A program made the position numbers and the translations under genes. A DNA stretch of 64,000 bases. Source: Paramecium sonneborni (taxonomy: Eukaryota > Ciliophora > Oligohymenophorea > Peniculida > Parameciidae). Below, piece after piece: positions 1 through 11,007 of the stretch; position 1 is the stretch's first letter; each line of letters begins with the position of its first letter. The notes beneath the pieces were generated by a model. The model ran no database searches, had not been told where the DNA came from, and saw only the letters and a list, made by a program, of their open reading frames with translations. The stretch covers positions 357,943 to 421,942 of the forward strand of contig CAJJDN010000042.1 of NCBI GenBank assembly GCA_905182985.1, given 5' to 3'.

Positions 1-1
1 T

Positions 2-738
2 TAAACATGTGTTAATTCCATTCCAGATTATAAATTTGAAAAATATTAAGTCTTAAATAAAGTCTCAGGAATTGATAATTTATTTATTTTAGTAAGCATA
101 GATAAAGCTGCATGTTTATTAGTTTAAGATTTACATGAATAAATATTTTAAACCAATTATACATCCTTATTACCACCAAATATTGGAAATAAATTTACAG
201 TATTTACTAAATATATTGATCTATTTTTGTTATAATATCCTGAAACAGAGTCTTTATAGATGGCAATTATGAAAAGAAGAGTATAATTTGAAGTTCGTTA
301 GAATCAAGCAATCTTTTATAAATTATTAGAATTTGATTTCGATTTTTTAATTAAAGAAGGAAAACAATTAGCAATATAAAGAAATAAGAAAGTAGAAAGC
401 TTAGTTAAAAATCGTAAAACTGTTGTATTTAAAAAAGATGTTTTAGGTTATGCACTTTATTGTGATGATTTAAGCATAATGAATCCTTTGGTAATGCATT
501 AGGAATTTTGGCCATGAGATCAGGAGATTAAAATTTAGGTGCTGTTTATCATGATGATAAAACAAATTCAACTTAATATAAAATTCATTTGAGATCAGCT
601 CATCATGATGAAAATGGAATTTTACTGAATAGACTTAGATGTGATATTCTAGCAGAATCATTTGGCGGAGGAGGTCATGTTGGTGCTTCATCTCTTTATA
701 TGAAAAAAAAAGACTGGAAAAAATTAATGTTTGAATGA
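2..738 (+). CDS. DHH/DHHA1-family phosphoesterase-like protein, 5' part missing, one frameshift
   Basis: The gene is open from the first bases of the window, so its start lies upstream; about 245 residues are visible. The C-terminal part carries FGGGGHVGASS, the glycine-rich loop with histidine typical of DHHA1 domains (substrate-binding half of DHH phosphoesterases such as RecJ, NrnA and PRUNE relatives), preceded by ESFGNALGIL, which fits the conserved S-x-x-G-N-A-L patch of the family. The catalytic DHH half would be upstream and cannot be seen, so the substrate is unknown. Reading frame 2 (2 to about 470) must change to frame 1 (about 472 to 738). One extra T in the T3 run at 469-471 would give a smooth CDDFKHNESFGNALGIL, so one base seems to be missing. 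It ends with TGA at 736-738. Confidence 0.6.
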
Positions 739-972
739 TTATATTTATTTTTTATATCTAATTGTTGTTATTAATTATATTTATATTATTATTATTAGAG
801 TTATTTCTTAATTACAAATTATAATTGTAGAAATTCTTTTGAATTATTTTTTAGTAATTAATTAAAAAAAACTTGTGCTAATCTCATTTTTATTTGAAAT
901 TGTTCCGTTCATTCATTTATCATCATGAAATAAAGCCAGATTACATAGAGAGAAGAATTTTAATATTGATTC

Positions 973-1127
973 ATGAATCATAATTTTTTAAATCTTAATC
1001 ATTGGAAGCTTAGATTGTCAAAAATATTCCCTGAAAAAATCTTTAGACCCGAACTATTGTATGATACTCTTGTGATTTAGGTAAGATAAATTATTATTTT
1101 TAGGAAGAGGAATTCATTTCCACTTGA
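973..1127 (+). CDS. very small ORF with a consensus mini-intron
   Basis: This stretch lies in the 644-nt gap between the DHH gene and the Myb gene. An ATG at 973 opens a frame of about 36 codons that meets a perfect 23-nt GTAAG...TTTAG mini-intron at 1081-1103. Splicing gives a 43-residue peptide ending in EEEFIST; without splicing the frame runs to about 1183. No family is recognised. Short open frames are expected by chance in AT-rich DNA with one stop codon, so only the intron-like element speaks for it. The rest of the gap (739-972 and 1128-1382) is AT-rich with no supportable feature. Confidence 0.22.
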
Positions 1128-1382
1128 TTTTTTAAATAGAATGAAATTTTTAAAATTTTTGAATTAGAAAGTATCTAAAAAAAGATGAGAAATACTTTAA
1201 GATTGTACATTTGGAGAAACAACAAACTCATTTTATTTAAACATTATGATATGTAAATTTTAATTTGTCATTAGAATTGATATATTTGGTTTGATTTTTT
1301 TTTAAATTTTAATAGAAGAGGTCAAATTTCAATTAAAAAATTATGTATTGAATGCATAAATAAATAAAAAAATCATATCAAT

Positions 1383-2508
1383 TCAAGGATTGTTTGGTGT
1401 TTTTGGTTTTAATATATAAATTGGGTATCCAATATATCGAGTTTAGTAATAATTCTAATACTAACTGCTAAAGAAGAATGGAACTGATTAAACAATAGGA
1501 ACATGATGTTGAATATTAAGCTGACTGTTAGAAGTATTGGAATTATCATTAGGATGTTCAACTTTGATTGGACTTGAATTTCTGTTATCATTTTCTATCT
1601 GACTAGCCAATTCATCAGGATCATAAGTATTGTATTTTTATATATATTCTAAGATCTATTACTCTGTTTTAAGATCAATTTTCTCCTAAGATATATTTAA
1701 GATATACGTAATGTATTTTCTTAGCAATTTTTTTTACTATAGAATTATATTAGTTCTTAATTTTATTATCAGTGCGCCCAGGCATTTATTTTGAAATACC
1801 TGCCCAATTCTTCTTCATCTAGTAAGCCTTAAGCATGATTTATTATTTTTCTTCATGAGTGAATGGTCCCCTTTTAAAATAGAATAAGATTTACTTATTA
1901 ATTAGGGGGTTAATCACGTTGTTAAATCTTTCTCGTATCTACTTCTAATACCTTACATTTTTTGTAATATAAACAAATTCCTCGGCTATTATGGTCCAAT
2001 CGTTATTTGGATATTTTCTTTTTTATTAATATGAATTACTTTCTTAATTCAATCAATATTTCATCTTCTTCCTTGGTCCATCGAATTTCTCTTAAATTTT
2101 ATTTTAATAAACTCATCCACTTTACTAAAAGAAATTATTTAGGAAGTTCTAATATACTTGCCAACTATTCAAAGACCTTTTATTCATGCTAAAGTACAAA
2201 CTTAAACTTCATATATACCAATTCATTGAATTTTATATTTTTTAATTCTGCTAATTTAGCAACACACCAAATCAGCAAATATTTATCCTTTTAATGCCAC
2301 TTGCTTCGATCTTTTTACTTTGTTCTAGTATTTTTCTTATATAAGATATTTACGCCTAAAATTCATTGTTAATGTAATTTTCTAACTAAGAAAATGACAT
2401 TTTTTCTTTTGGTAACTTTACAATCTACTTTAGAAGATCCTCATTTAATTCTTTATGCTTGGATTCACCTAATTCTTAAAGAAATTCAGTCCAATTAATT
2501 GGTCTCAT
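1383..2508 (-). CDS. Myb/SANT-domain DNA-binding protein
   Basis: About 350 residues after removal of mini-introns at 2325-2353 (29 nt), 2018-2039 (22 nt, ending AAG) and 1686-1707 (22 nt). Two Myb repeats are clear. The first (about 133-185) begins RWTKEEDEILIEL and has the spaced tryptophans (DWTIIAEEF). The second (about 196-245) begins RGPFTHEEK and carries MPGRTDNKIKN, the recognition-helix signature of R2R3 Myb proteins, with NWAGISK before it. An upstream Trp-containing segment (about 58-125) may be a degenerate third repeat; a further in-frame 30-nt intron is possible there. The tail is Asn/Ser/Gln-rich. The likely role is a sequence-specific nuclear transcription factor. The ATG at 2508 is the first in a frame that stays open further upstream, so the start is likely but not proven. 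Confidence 0.8.
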
Positions 2509-2702
2509 TAATTTAAATTAATTATCTTTTTATTTCTACTCTCCCTAATAAACTTAGGATATTTTGATTGTGAATTTTTGACTAGGGAAGTAAATTTTTG
2601 ATTTTTGGATAAAAAATTCATGTTTTTTTAGACAAACAAAATCAATTTTTCTTAACTTATTATAATCAAAGAGTCTATTTTAAATTTTAATTAAATTGTT
2701 AT

Positions 2703-3030
2703 TCAGATGATAGTTTAATTCTCAATATGATAGTTATTCCTTAAAATTAAAACAAAATGCTTATAAAAGGTAAAATATTGTAAAAAATTAATGAGTTGAG
2801 CACTTTTAATTATATTAGGTTTTATTGCACTCATTATCTCTAATTCTCTATTCATCTACTTTGAACCGTTATATGAAAATAATCTTTGAAATCTATGAAT
2901 GAAAAGTCTTTAATATCCTTCAGAAGATAAACACTCTAATGAAAGTGCAGGATGTTTAAGATTTTGTATTGCAATATTTATTAAGATTTTATTAATTTAA
3001 TATTTTTTTTAAGTTATTCTTAAAATAATC
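2703..3030 (-). other. coding-like fragment without a clear start
   Basis: Within the 671-nt interval between the Myb start and the hemoglobin stop, one minus-strand frame is open for about 110 codons and ends with TGA at 2703-2705. Its composition looks protein-like (for example HPALSLECLSSEGYQRLF), with Cys, His, Gly and Pro, unlike the Lys/Asn/Ile-only translation of true spacer. No ATG sits at its upstream end and no intron joins it to a start. It may be the last exon of an unresolved gene, a gene remnant, or chance. I do not recognise a family. Confidence 0.25.
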
Positions 3031-3179
3031 AAAATTTTGAAATAAAAAATAGATCACAACTTCATTTAAGCTACATAATAAAGATAAAATCGACTATCAT
3101 TTTGATGAGATGATATAATACTGTAATTTATAATTATTTAAAATATTTTTGTAAATATATATTGATTTTATAAAATCTA

Positions 3180-3741
3180 TCAAGGATTCTTATTTGGACC
3201 AATAAGTTATTATTTAACATTTTAAAATGCTTCATTTGCATCTTTGATTTCTCTATTGTCTACTCCTAATTACTAGAATAATTGATTTAAAAGATTTAAA
3301 AGGGTTTCAAATTAAGCTTCTGTTAGATTCAGTTTGCAATGTTCTGAAAAATTTAATTATGATGATGTTAGACTTTTTCCAAATAAATGTAGTACTACAG
3401 AACTGAAATGCTATTTAAGTTTCTAAGTATTTATATCATATAGGAATTACGCTCTTGTCAAAACTTTACAAAAGTGGCTTAAAATCTTTATCGTTAGAGA
3501 TTCGATCAAATAACATTGATATATATATTTAAGCTGATTACTCTCCTCCTAATCTTTCAATTAAGGAAACTTATTAAATACTAGCATCCAAGATCTTGGC
3601 TTAAAAATACAAAAAATTAATACCACTCCCTCTATTTTCTGAATTTAAGACCTTTATTCCAACAATACCGATGGCAGCAGCAACAGCAGCTATAGCAACA
3701 ACTGCTTTATTGTTTTCAATAAAGTTTTGAATTTTTTGCAT
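3180..3741 (-). CDS. membrane-anchored group I-type truncated hemoglobin
   Basis: 169 residues after removal of introns at 3600-3623 (24 nt) and 3423-3450 (28 nt, containing an in-frame TGA). Residues 1-12 are polar, about 13-31 form one hydrophobic Ala/Val/Ile segment (NKAVVAIAAVAAAIGIVGIK), and residues 50-165 match the short 2-on-2 globin fold. SLIERLGGE is the usual start of trHb proteins; SEHCKLNLTEAQFETLL matches the F-helix region (AHAGLGIT-like), which places the proximal heme-binding histidine at about His117. Truncated hemoglobins bind O2/NO; Paramecium is known to possess cytosolic ones of about 116 residues. The N-terminal anchor is the unusual part and suggests a membrane or organelle location. 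The start is only 24 nt from the oppositely directed bL19m start. Confidence 0.82.
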
Positions 3742-3764
3742 AAATATAATTTTAATATAAATAT

Positions 3765-4573
3765 ATGATTGGATTTTACAAGTCATTAATAAAAACCATT
3801 CCTAGATTCAACATAGTCTATGGTTATGTACCAAAAAGGTCTCCTTTTGATAAAACTCATTACATTGATAATTACATACCAAGATAAATACCTTATCCAA
3901 AATCAAGAAGACCTAGATTATCATAATGGGATGATGAATAAACAGTTTGGCCAGTTATTCCACCATCACCTATTCTTCCAAGAAAAAAATTATTATAATA
4001 ATTAGAATAAGAAGAATATGAAAGACTATAAATAATTAAAGTAAATGCATTTAATAATTAAAGCCTATGACATTCCCTGATTTCAGAGTTGGTGATGTAA
4101 TTTAAGTTAAATGGATTCATAATATGAGTGAACCTACTATGAATACTTATTAAGGTTTATGTGTTGGAAAAAGAAGATCAAATTCATTAGATGCTTCATT
4201 CAAATTCATTTTTAGATATTGTGGTGTAGATGTTTTCATGAATGTCAAATAAAATTCACCTTATCTTAAAGAAGTGAGTATTCTAAAAAAGGGATCAGGT
4301 AATATAAGAAATAAAGTTGCTTTGTTTACTAAGAGAATAGCTAAACAATAATTTATTACTCCAATATTAAAAAAAGGAAAACCTGTCAGAAGAAAGGATG
4401 ATCCAATCCGTAAGAGAAGTTCAAGGTCAAGAACTTCCTTGTCTATGCTTAAATCAATTGTTGATCCATTATTGGTAGAAAAACCAGTTGAAAAGAAAAA
4501 AGTACATAAAAAGAAATAATAATAATCAGAAACTATTGTAGAGCCAAATGAAAATAATAATAAATAATCATGA
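3765..4573 (+). CDS. MRPL19: mitochondrial large-subunit ribosomal protein bL19
   Basis: 261 residues after removal of a 23-nt intron at 4041-4063 (ending AAG). The core PDFRVGDVIQVKW, followed by GLCVGKRRSNSLDASFKF and NSPYLKEVSILKKGSG, is the SH3-like barrel of bL19 (F-x-x-G-D-x-V-x-V ... G-x-x-x-x-x-R/K ... S-P-x-I-x-x-I), which sits at the subunit interface of bacterial-type ribosomes. The N-terminal 80 residues are basic and hydroxylated (MIGFYKSLIKTIPRF), suiting a mitochondrial import signal, and the C-terminus is a basic tail, so a mitochondrial location is inferred. Divergent from the truncated hemoglobin with a 23-bp gap between the start codons. Confidence 0.83.
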
Positions 4574-4605
4574 GTCTTTAAGTTTACGTATAAATATAAT
4601 AAGCA

Positions 4606-4950
4606 TCATAATTATTATTATTATTTCTACCCTCTTTTTGATTTCATAAAACTTTCAAATTACTTACTTAAATTTTTTGAATTGACATTCACTGCTTTTA
4701 CTTTAGGAGATTTTGATTTTATATTGAATTATCCTGTATTATATTCATGAATTTTTATAATTTCAGGAGATTTTGATTTAATAGTTGGTAATATATTTTT
4801 GTTGTTCCCTTTAATATTGATAGAATAAACACTCGAACTTGGATCCAATTGTTTTTTTTATTTGTCCTACTCTGCAAATACTTAGAATTAAGAAAAGTCG
4901 ATCTCTCCATAATGCCGATTTCCTTTCTCAGCTAATTTGTTTTTCCACAT
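4606..4950 (-). CDS. unknown 114-residue basic protein
   Basis: Intronless ORF of 114 residues from ATG at 4948-4950 to TGA at 4606-4608. It begins MWKNKLAEKGNRHYGEIDFS, is rich in Lys, Ser, Asn and Gln, and contains two copies of a short K-S-K-S-P motif (IKSKSPEI and IKSKSPKV), possible phosphorylation sites. It ends in a glutamine run coded by a TAA/TAG-type run. No domain is recognised. It is convergent with bL19m (32 nt apart) and upstream of nothing else on its strand within 70 nt. Confidence 0.5.
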
Positions 4951-5025
4951 GAGAAATTAGTATTTTCAATATTTTTTTATTATTTTTTTATAATAAGATA
5001 ATTAGTACTTTAATAGTATTTATAA

Positions 5026-6356
5026 TCATCTCTTACGGAAAACATCTTCATAGTAGTCATATTCTTCTAATGCTAATGAATCTACACTTTCATCAACTCC
5101 CAATGATTATGTTGCTCTTTAATAATCATCATCAGATGTAAATAGTTAATTCTAATATAATGATTTAATTTACAGATTGTTTAGCTCTATCATCTCTTGA
5201 TTATTAAAAATCATCTATATCCTCTTCGATCTCATCATTTTTATTTCCCTTTTAATTCTATCCTTTTTACTGATCACCAATAGCATAAGGATTATTAAAT
5301 TTTTTTCCGATTGTTTAATGGAGATCATAATCATATTTTTTCGATTATTATTTTGGTTATTCATCCAAATCAAATGCATAAGGATCAGATGATGCTTATT
5401 TTGTTGTATTTCCTTTTTGGTTTGAAATCTTTTGATTTTTAGTTTGAGTATCAGCCCCAATATCATAAGCATTGTTACCTTTTTAATTATTCATCTTAAT
5501 ATTATTTTGTTAAGGTTTTGTTGATTATTATTATTATTTAGGTTTACTTGAAAATATATCATCTTCTTCAAACTAATTTTATTATCCTCCTAAATCAAGT
5601 CCAAACATTGAAGAAAGAGCATTTTATTTTGTTGGTCCTCCTCTTATTTTATTAACATTTGGAGCTGGTTATTCTGGTTTTATTGGAGCAGTTTAAGGTC
5701 TATCTTTACCCTCTTTTTTTGTTTATTTTTTAGAATCAGCTAATTCTTTTTCTTTTTTTTATTTATCTTCCTATTTTTTTTTCTCTTCCTATTCTTTCTT
5801 TTTTTGTTCTTCTTCCTTTTATCTTTTTTATTCTTCTTCTTATTATTTTTTATTTTATTAAGCTCTTTATTAGTTTATTTCAGTAGGAGCTGCATTATTA
5901 ATTGGACTTTAGATATTAATTGCAGAACCTCCTTTTGAAAACTCAGAAACCAAAATCATTAAGAGAGGTCTCAAACTATCAATAGAAGAATTTAATCCCA
6001 ATTTTCTAGCCAAGGATTCTTTAATAATAGGATCATTTAAGTTTGCTTCTTTTCTTAAAACCTATGCAGTATAATCAAATTTGAAAAATTCAAGATACTC
6101 CAAAATTAATTCAAGACTTTTCATTCCTTCTGTCATTCCTTTAATTTAATTTAATAAAGGATGCTCCCATTAAAAACCAACATTTTCTTTTAATCGTTAA
6201 TCTTGAGATTCAATAATCTTTAAAAATTAAAATGAAAAGTATTACTTTATAAACTTCTACTTTTAACTAAGCTCTTAATGAGTTTAAAAACCCTCCAGCC
6301 TCAATATTTTTAGCAACTAAATTTTTAAGATTTTCAATATTTTAAGTATTATTCAT
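5026..6356 (-). CDS. FOP/FOR20-family (LisH) centrosomal/basal-body-like protein
   Basis: 426 residues after removal of introns at 6218-6245 (28 nt) and 5152-5173 (22 nt). Residues about 1-50 form an amphipathic lead-in, and about 70-97 a LisH-type dimerisation motif (SLELILEYLEFFKFDYTAQ, then LRKEA), the pattern of the FGFR1OP/FOP (CEP43) family that docks basal bodies; Paramecium is known to use FOP-family proteins at basal bodies. A Lys/Glu/Gln coiled-coil follows, then NALSSMFGLDLGG, and a low-complexity acidic C-terminus with repeated D-P/A-Y-A motifs. The C-terminal tail is longer than in human FOP, so orthology is inferred. It lies 17 nt downstream of ZMYND10 on the same strand. Confidence 0.65.
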
Positions 6357-6373
6357 TTATTAAATTAATATAC

Positions 6374-7820
6374 TCAATCAATTTAATCTAGTGATTAATC
6401 TGATTTTTTGTCTACTTATTTAACTTCCTCTTATTTTGAAAGAGTGTTTGTATTACAATTTACTTTATGATTTGGCCAATCACCAACTTAACAATCTTTA
6501 CTACAATACCACACTTATTTGCAACGTGAACATCTTTTAGTAGCTTCTAAAGTACATTTCTGACATTTAAATCCATCAATAATACCCTCAAATACTGTAT
6601 TTGAATAGAGTTCTGCCATCCTCTTAATATCTATGAATATTGAATAAGTGTTATACCTTCTTTAATTGTTGGATCATCAATTTAGAAATACTCTTCTTTT
6701 TATTTTTAAGCAATAGAACTCCAATTTTTATCTTTGCATATTGCCAAACGTAATTCTGGCATTTACTGAACCACTATAGTGTTTTTACTCTAGGCCTGAA
6801 CTTATATTAGAGATAATTCTTCTAAAGATCTTAACATATCAACTAGTTAAGGAATCTAATCTAATAATAATTCATTCATAAATTTTCTTAGTCTCAATAA
6901 GTTACTCTTTTTAAAATCATTCAGCTCATATTTCCTTCTACTTTCAGGATCCATAAATAAATTATATATTGTTATCCATAATTATGCTTCAATTTTTGGT
7001 AATTTGCTATAATCCTCCTTCTTCAATGTAACCCATTTTGATTATTCAAATACTTCTCTTTCATTATTATGGTTAACTCTCAACCAAGGTTTTTCTTCAA
7101 TCAAAGGAACAAGCAAAAAGAAAAAGTCATTATCAACAATTATTTAATGTAGTATATTGATTGGTAAATGCTTAATATGATCAGTAATAAATCTTATGAT
7201 GCTAAGACACATCATTTAAATTTAAAATTCAACATTTTGAAATTATTCATCTATTTCATCCTTTTTCGTTCTATTCTTATAATAATCTATGCTTTTTTTC
7301 TCTATCTTTTTTGCAGGTGGCCTAAATCTTTTTTACAATTCAGTACTTTTACAGCAAAGCTGTTAATTTCCGATAACAATAATCCACTACTTCAAGAATA
7401 TAACCTTCTGATGCTTCAATTGAAGTTCTGTGGAATAAGCATATTTACAGTAAATTGCATACTATAGCTTCATGTTAAAGTACTGTGTAAGATCTAATTG
7501 ATGACAATTCAGTAAAATGTGATTTTAAATAAGGAAAAACATATTGTTTCCACATTTCGGTCATAATTAAATCATAAATTAAAGGCTTGATTTTGTCAAA
7601 AGTACAGAAGGCTTCCATAATGAATTCATCAGATCTAGCTATGGCATTTATGTGTGCTTAAAAATTCAGTTTTTGTAAAATCTCATCTTATACAAACCAT
7701 CTTTTTATTGAGGAATTTATACTTTTTGCATCCTAATTAAGTAATTTCAAATATTTGAAGACCTTCAATATAGTGCTCAGCTTCATATGCTGTTAATATA
7801 TCACTCAATTAAATATTCAT
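6374..7820 (-). CDS. ZMYND10: ZMYND10 homologue, dynein-arm preassembly factor
   Basis: 455 residues (human protein about 440) after removal of introns at 7701-7722 (22 nt), about 7322-7352 (31 nt; a 25-nt 3' alternative is also in frame) and 6631-6656 (26 nt). It follows human ZMYND10 along its length: KLNFQAHINAIARSDEF, EMWKQYVFP, HEAIVCNLLQICLF, VVDYCYRKLTALL, then LLVPLIEEKPW, SKWVTL and IEAQLWITIYNLF. The C-terminal MYND zinc finger at about 393-429 has all zinc ligands (C-x2-C ... C-x2-C ... YC-x3-C ... H-x3-C; RCSRCKQVWYCSKDCQ). ZMYND10 acts in the cytoplasm with LRRC6 and chaperones to assemble axonemal dynein arms. A short tail follows the finger; TGA is at 6374-6376. This is one of the firmest calls and proves the code: its conserved tryptophans are all TGG and it contains TAA/TAG as Gln. 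Confidence 0.93.
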
Positions 7821-7937
7821 TTTATTTTATTAATAATTTAAACAAAACCAAATATCAAATGAACAAAGAAATTATAACTATCAGAGAAGTCTTAAAATAC
7901 TTAATATAATATTTATTATTTGTTTTATATATCTAAA

Positions 7938-9562
7938 ATGTCATTGTCCAAATTTTAGGAAAGAAGATGTTCTTCACCAAAACTGGAGAACAAAATAAGA
8001 AGTAAGACACTTTAAAACGAAATATCCGAAGACTTGAACAAAGAATAAATTTTACTAAAATCTATAAAAATAATTCAAAAACCTCTAATATATAGAAGCT
8101 AGAATGATAAATTACTGTTACATTGTATAACAAATTAAATTATAAGAATTACTTAGTACAATCAAATATTTTGCCTAATTATTTCAGTCAAAGCAACAAC
8201 TAGTATTTGATATTGCCGATGCTCTTCAATATAAATTTGTTCAACAAAATGAAATAATTTTTAAGTAAGGTGAGTAGGGAGATTTATTTTATATAGTACT
8301 CAAAGGTATATAATCAATAAATTCTTTAGGAACTGTTTCGATTTAAATAAATATTCCATAAGATGATGTTTTTGTTCCAAAAGAAGTTGCAACAATAACA
8401 GAAGGAGGATCTTTTGGAGAATTGGCTTTATAGAGTAGTTAGCCTAGAGCTGCAACAAGTATATCTATTACTGATTGCCATTTTGCTACGATTGATAAAA
8501 CAACATATAAACAGTTAATTGGAGATTATAATAAAAATCAGTTAGATTAACGAATAGCGTTTCTTTCAAAATATCCTTGGTTTTAGTAATGGTCTTTAAG
8601 GGAAATGAAGATGCTTGCTTATGAGCTTAATGAAAAGCTTTATGATTATGGAGATAAGATAAATTTAAAAAATTATATTGGAATGATTAATAGAGGATAG
8701 GTTGAATTAAAAAGAGTAATAGAAAAGAGAGGAATTCAAGATCATCCAATGAAGATTTCGAAATTGATGAAACATCATTTGTCTATTGAAATTTTGGATG
8801 AATCTAAAATTATAGGAGAGCTGAACTTTTTGGATGAAGATGGAAACTTAAAATTTATGATAAACAAATTTAATAAACCATATGTAAAAAGTGCAGCTGA
8901 ACCAGAAACAAAAGAATTTATACAAACAAGTTAAAAAAATAAAGGAGTTTATGAAGCTATCTGCTATTCTAATCATGTTAGCATCTATTTATTAAAAGTT
9001 AGCACCATTGAAGATAGATTTTATGATTAATTAACTAGATAATTATTTTAAGTAATAAAATTATAAATATAGATTCTGTTTATAGATTGAAATAAAATAA
9101 CTATTAAATGCACGAATAAAGAGAGCACATCATCTCTAATAAGAATACGATAAAGAATTTTAAGAAAGTTAAGAAGAACAATAAGTTAAAATGAGAATCT
9201 CAGGATTTTAAAGTAGAAAAGTTACACCAGTTAAGATAAGCACCATTATTAGAAGTTAGAACAATGAAGACTGGGTTTAAGATAGTCAATATCAGAAAAA
9301 GTTTGAAAAGAATCTTCCTCATGGAGTTTAGTATAGATATTCTAGAATATATGACTTAGAAGAGAAATCCTAATACATTAGAGTCTTGGAAAATAGATAT
9401 AGCAAATTAAAGACTGAAGAAAATGAAGCTTAGGATAATTTAAAATAGACATTTACTTAAATGAATTGTAGTTATTATAGATTGAAAAGTCATTTTGAAA
9501 GATAAAAATTCAATAAGCTATTTTTTTAAGCATATTTAAGAAGAAAAAATGAATAACAATGA
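7938..9562 (+). CDS. cyclic-nucleotide-binding domain protein
   Basis: 514 residues after removal of introns at 8125-8146 (22 nt), 8306-8329 (24 nt) and 9052-9085 (34 nt, the least certain). One cNMP-binding domain lies at about 70-190: FAQLFQSKQQLVFDIADAL, NEIIFKQGEQGDLFYIVLKG, an insert in the beta-roll (QDDVFVPKEVATI), then GGSFGELALQSS-QPRAATS. The phosphate-binding cassette has the essential Gly-Glu and Arg, so cAMP/cGMP binding is plausible. There are no kinase or channel segments. The second half is basic, helical and Gln/Glu-rich. The gene starts 117 nt from ZMYND10 on the opposite strand. It may be a stand-alone cyclic-nucleotide sensor, possibly ciliary; that role is inference from position only. 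Confidence 0.75.
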
Positions 9563-9591
9563 AATAAATACATTTATTAAATTTATTTTAT

Positions 9592-10484
9592 ATGGCAACT
9601 AAAAATGATGAAGCTATTCAATATAATGGTGAAGATTTGAAATCATTTTATTTCCCAACTAAATTTGATCATCGATAAAGTGCTGTTCCTGAAAATCCCT
9701 GTTATAATTTTTAGATCTAGAATTTTTATTTTTTTTACTTTATTGTTGTTACTCAATTGGGTGAAATTTTTGTGACTCCATGTGATAATATTTATGGTAT
9801 ATGGGATTTAGGATATTTATTGACTACTCCTCTAAATTAACTATATCAAAATTATAGATGGTATTGAAACTTTAACTTATTTTAGCTTCTCTGCTTTAAT
9901 GTAGATTTCATCAGGATTTATTTTAGATTTGCATTTTTTTATATTTCTCGACATTGGGTTTTGTATGAAAGAAATTTTAGATTGTTTGCAGTTCTTATTT
10001 TATTCTACGCTATCAGAACATTTCACTTAAATATATTCAAATTAGAATATTCACCCAACTATTACTGGGAAGATCCTTTGGTAACAAGTTTTGTTGTAAA
10101 ATTTGGAAAATATTCAGATTTCTTTTATTCAGTATATATATTCAAATAATCCTAGGGACATGACGGCTTTTTAACAATTTGTGCACTTGAAATGAGAAAA
10201 GTAGGTAAAAAATATATGGCATTTTTTTCTTAATATGTTCAATCTTCTAAGTCTTCATCGTGATTTCATTTGCAATTCATTATACTAATGATGCAATCTC
10301 TAATAGAAATTATAGGTACCAGGAGGATATTTTTTCTCATTACTTTTTCAATATGGTCTGCTACTGGGAAGCTAAAATTGATTTTATTCTTAAAAGAATA
10401 GCTAATTGTTTCTGTAAAACTTATAAAACGATTAAAATTAATAATGAAAATGAGGCTGATAAATAACAACCAAATGAAATTTGA
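9592..10484 (+). pseudogene. sphingomyelin-synthase/PAP2_C-like membrane protein, interrupted
   Basis: The frame encodes a multi-pass protein of about 290 residues. The catalytic motifs of the sphingomyelin synthase/PAP2_C family are present: YSGHDGF (motif with the first His) and IHYTNDAI (second His and Asp), each next to a hydrophobic segment. A 24-nt intron at 10132-10155 splits the first motif exactly and splices cleanly. Two defects interrupt the frame: an in-frame TGA at 9865-9867 (between YRWY and NFNLF) and a one-base shift at the T7 run 10222-10228, where T8 would restore AFFFLICSIFQVFIVIS. It is either a young pseudogene or a gene with two sequence errors. It starts 29 nt after the cyclic-nucleotide gene. 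Confidence 0.6.
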
Positions 10485-10688
10485 ACATTTATTTTTTATA
10501 TATTTTTCTTTAATTTAATTATTTATCAGAGGATTAATAAACTATGATAATTTATAATAAATAAACATATTTTCGATATATTTAATTTAATAAAATTGCT
10601 TATATAATTTTAATTAAGCTTTTTATTTTGGTAGATGAAGATTAATATTCAGCACCATGAGTATTAAGGATGAATTACTAATTTTATA

Positions 10689-10946
10689 ATGAAACCTGCT
10701 ATTTAAGATAATACTTTAATTATATTGTACTTATAGCTTGAATAATAGATCATATTAAATCTGAATAGATAGTCCCTAATTTTGAAATTATAGAGTAAAT
10801 TTTAGAATATAGACAAGAAAAAGAGAATTAATGAATTATTTGAAATTTTAATGAGCTTGATAATTCAATCTCTAATTAGTATTCATAATTTTTATATAAT
10901 TTATATTTTTTATTTATTCATTCCCTATCTAGATTATATATTTTGA
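10689..10946 (+). CDS. doubtful 85-codon ORF in spacer
   Basis: The 523-nt gap between the interrupted membrane-protein gene and the tRNA holds one plus-strand frame of 85 codons (ATG 10689, TGA 10944-10946). Its translation is dominated by Ile, Leu, Asn, Gln and Lys with no domain, and a stop precedes the ATG in frame. With a single stop codon and very AT-rich DNA, a frame this long is expected by chance, so I give it little weight. The remainder of the gap shows only A/T-rich spacer. Confidence 0.18.
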
Positions 10947-10996
10947 TTAAACCATGTATTTTAATTGATTTAAATAATAGTTTTTAAATTATAAAT

Positions 10997-11005
10997 AAAA
11001 AAAAA
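10997..11005 (-). terminator. RNA polymerase III T-run terminator of tRNA-Glu
   Basis: A run of nine T residues on the minus strand begins three bases after the tRNA 3' end, the standard Pol III termination signal. Confidence 0.85.
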
Positions 11006-11007
11006 TA

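Noticed and set aside
6374..7820. UGA used as tryptophan (a code with all three stops reassigned)
   Set aside because: In firm genes (ZMYND10, eL24, ZNHIT3, DUF1295) conserved tryptophans are TGG and each gene ends cleanly at TGA. In-frame TGAs occur only in damaged regions.
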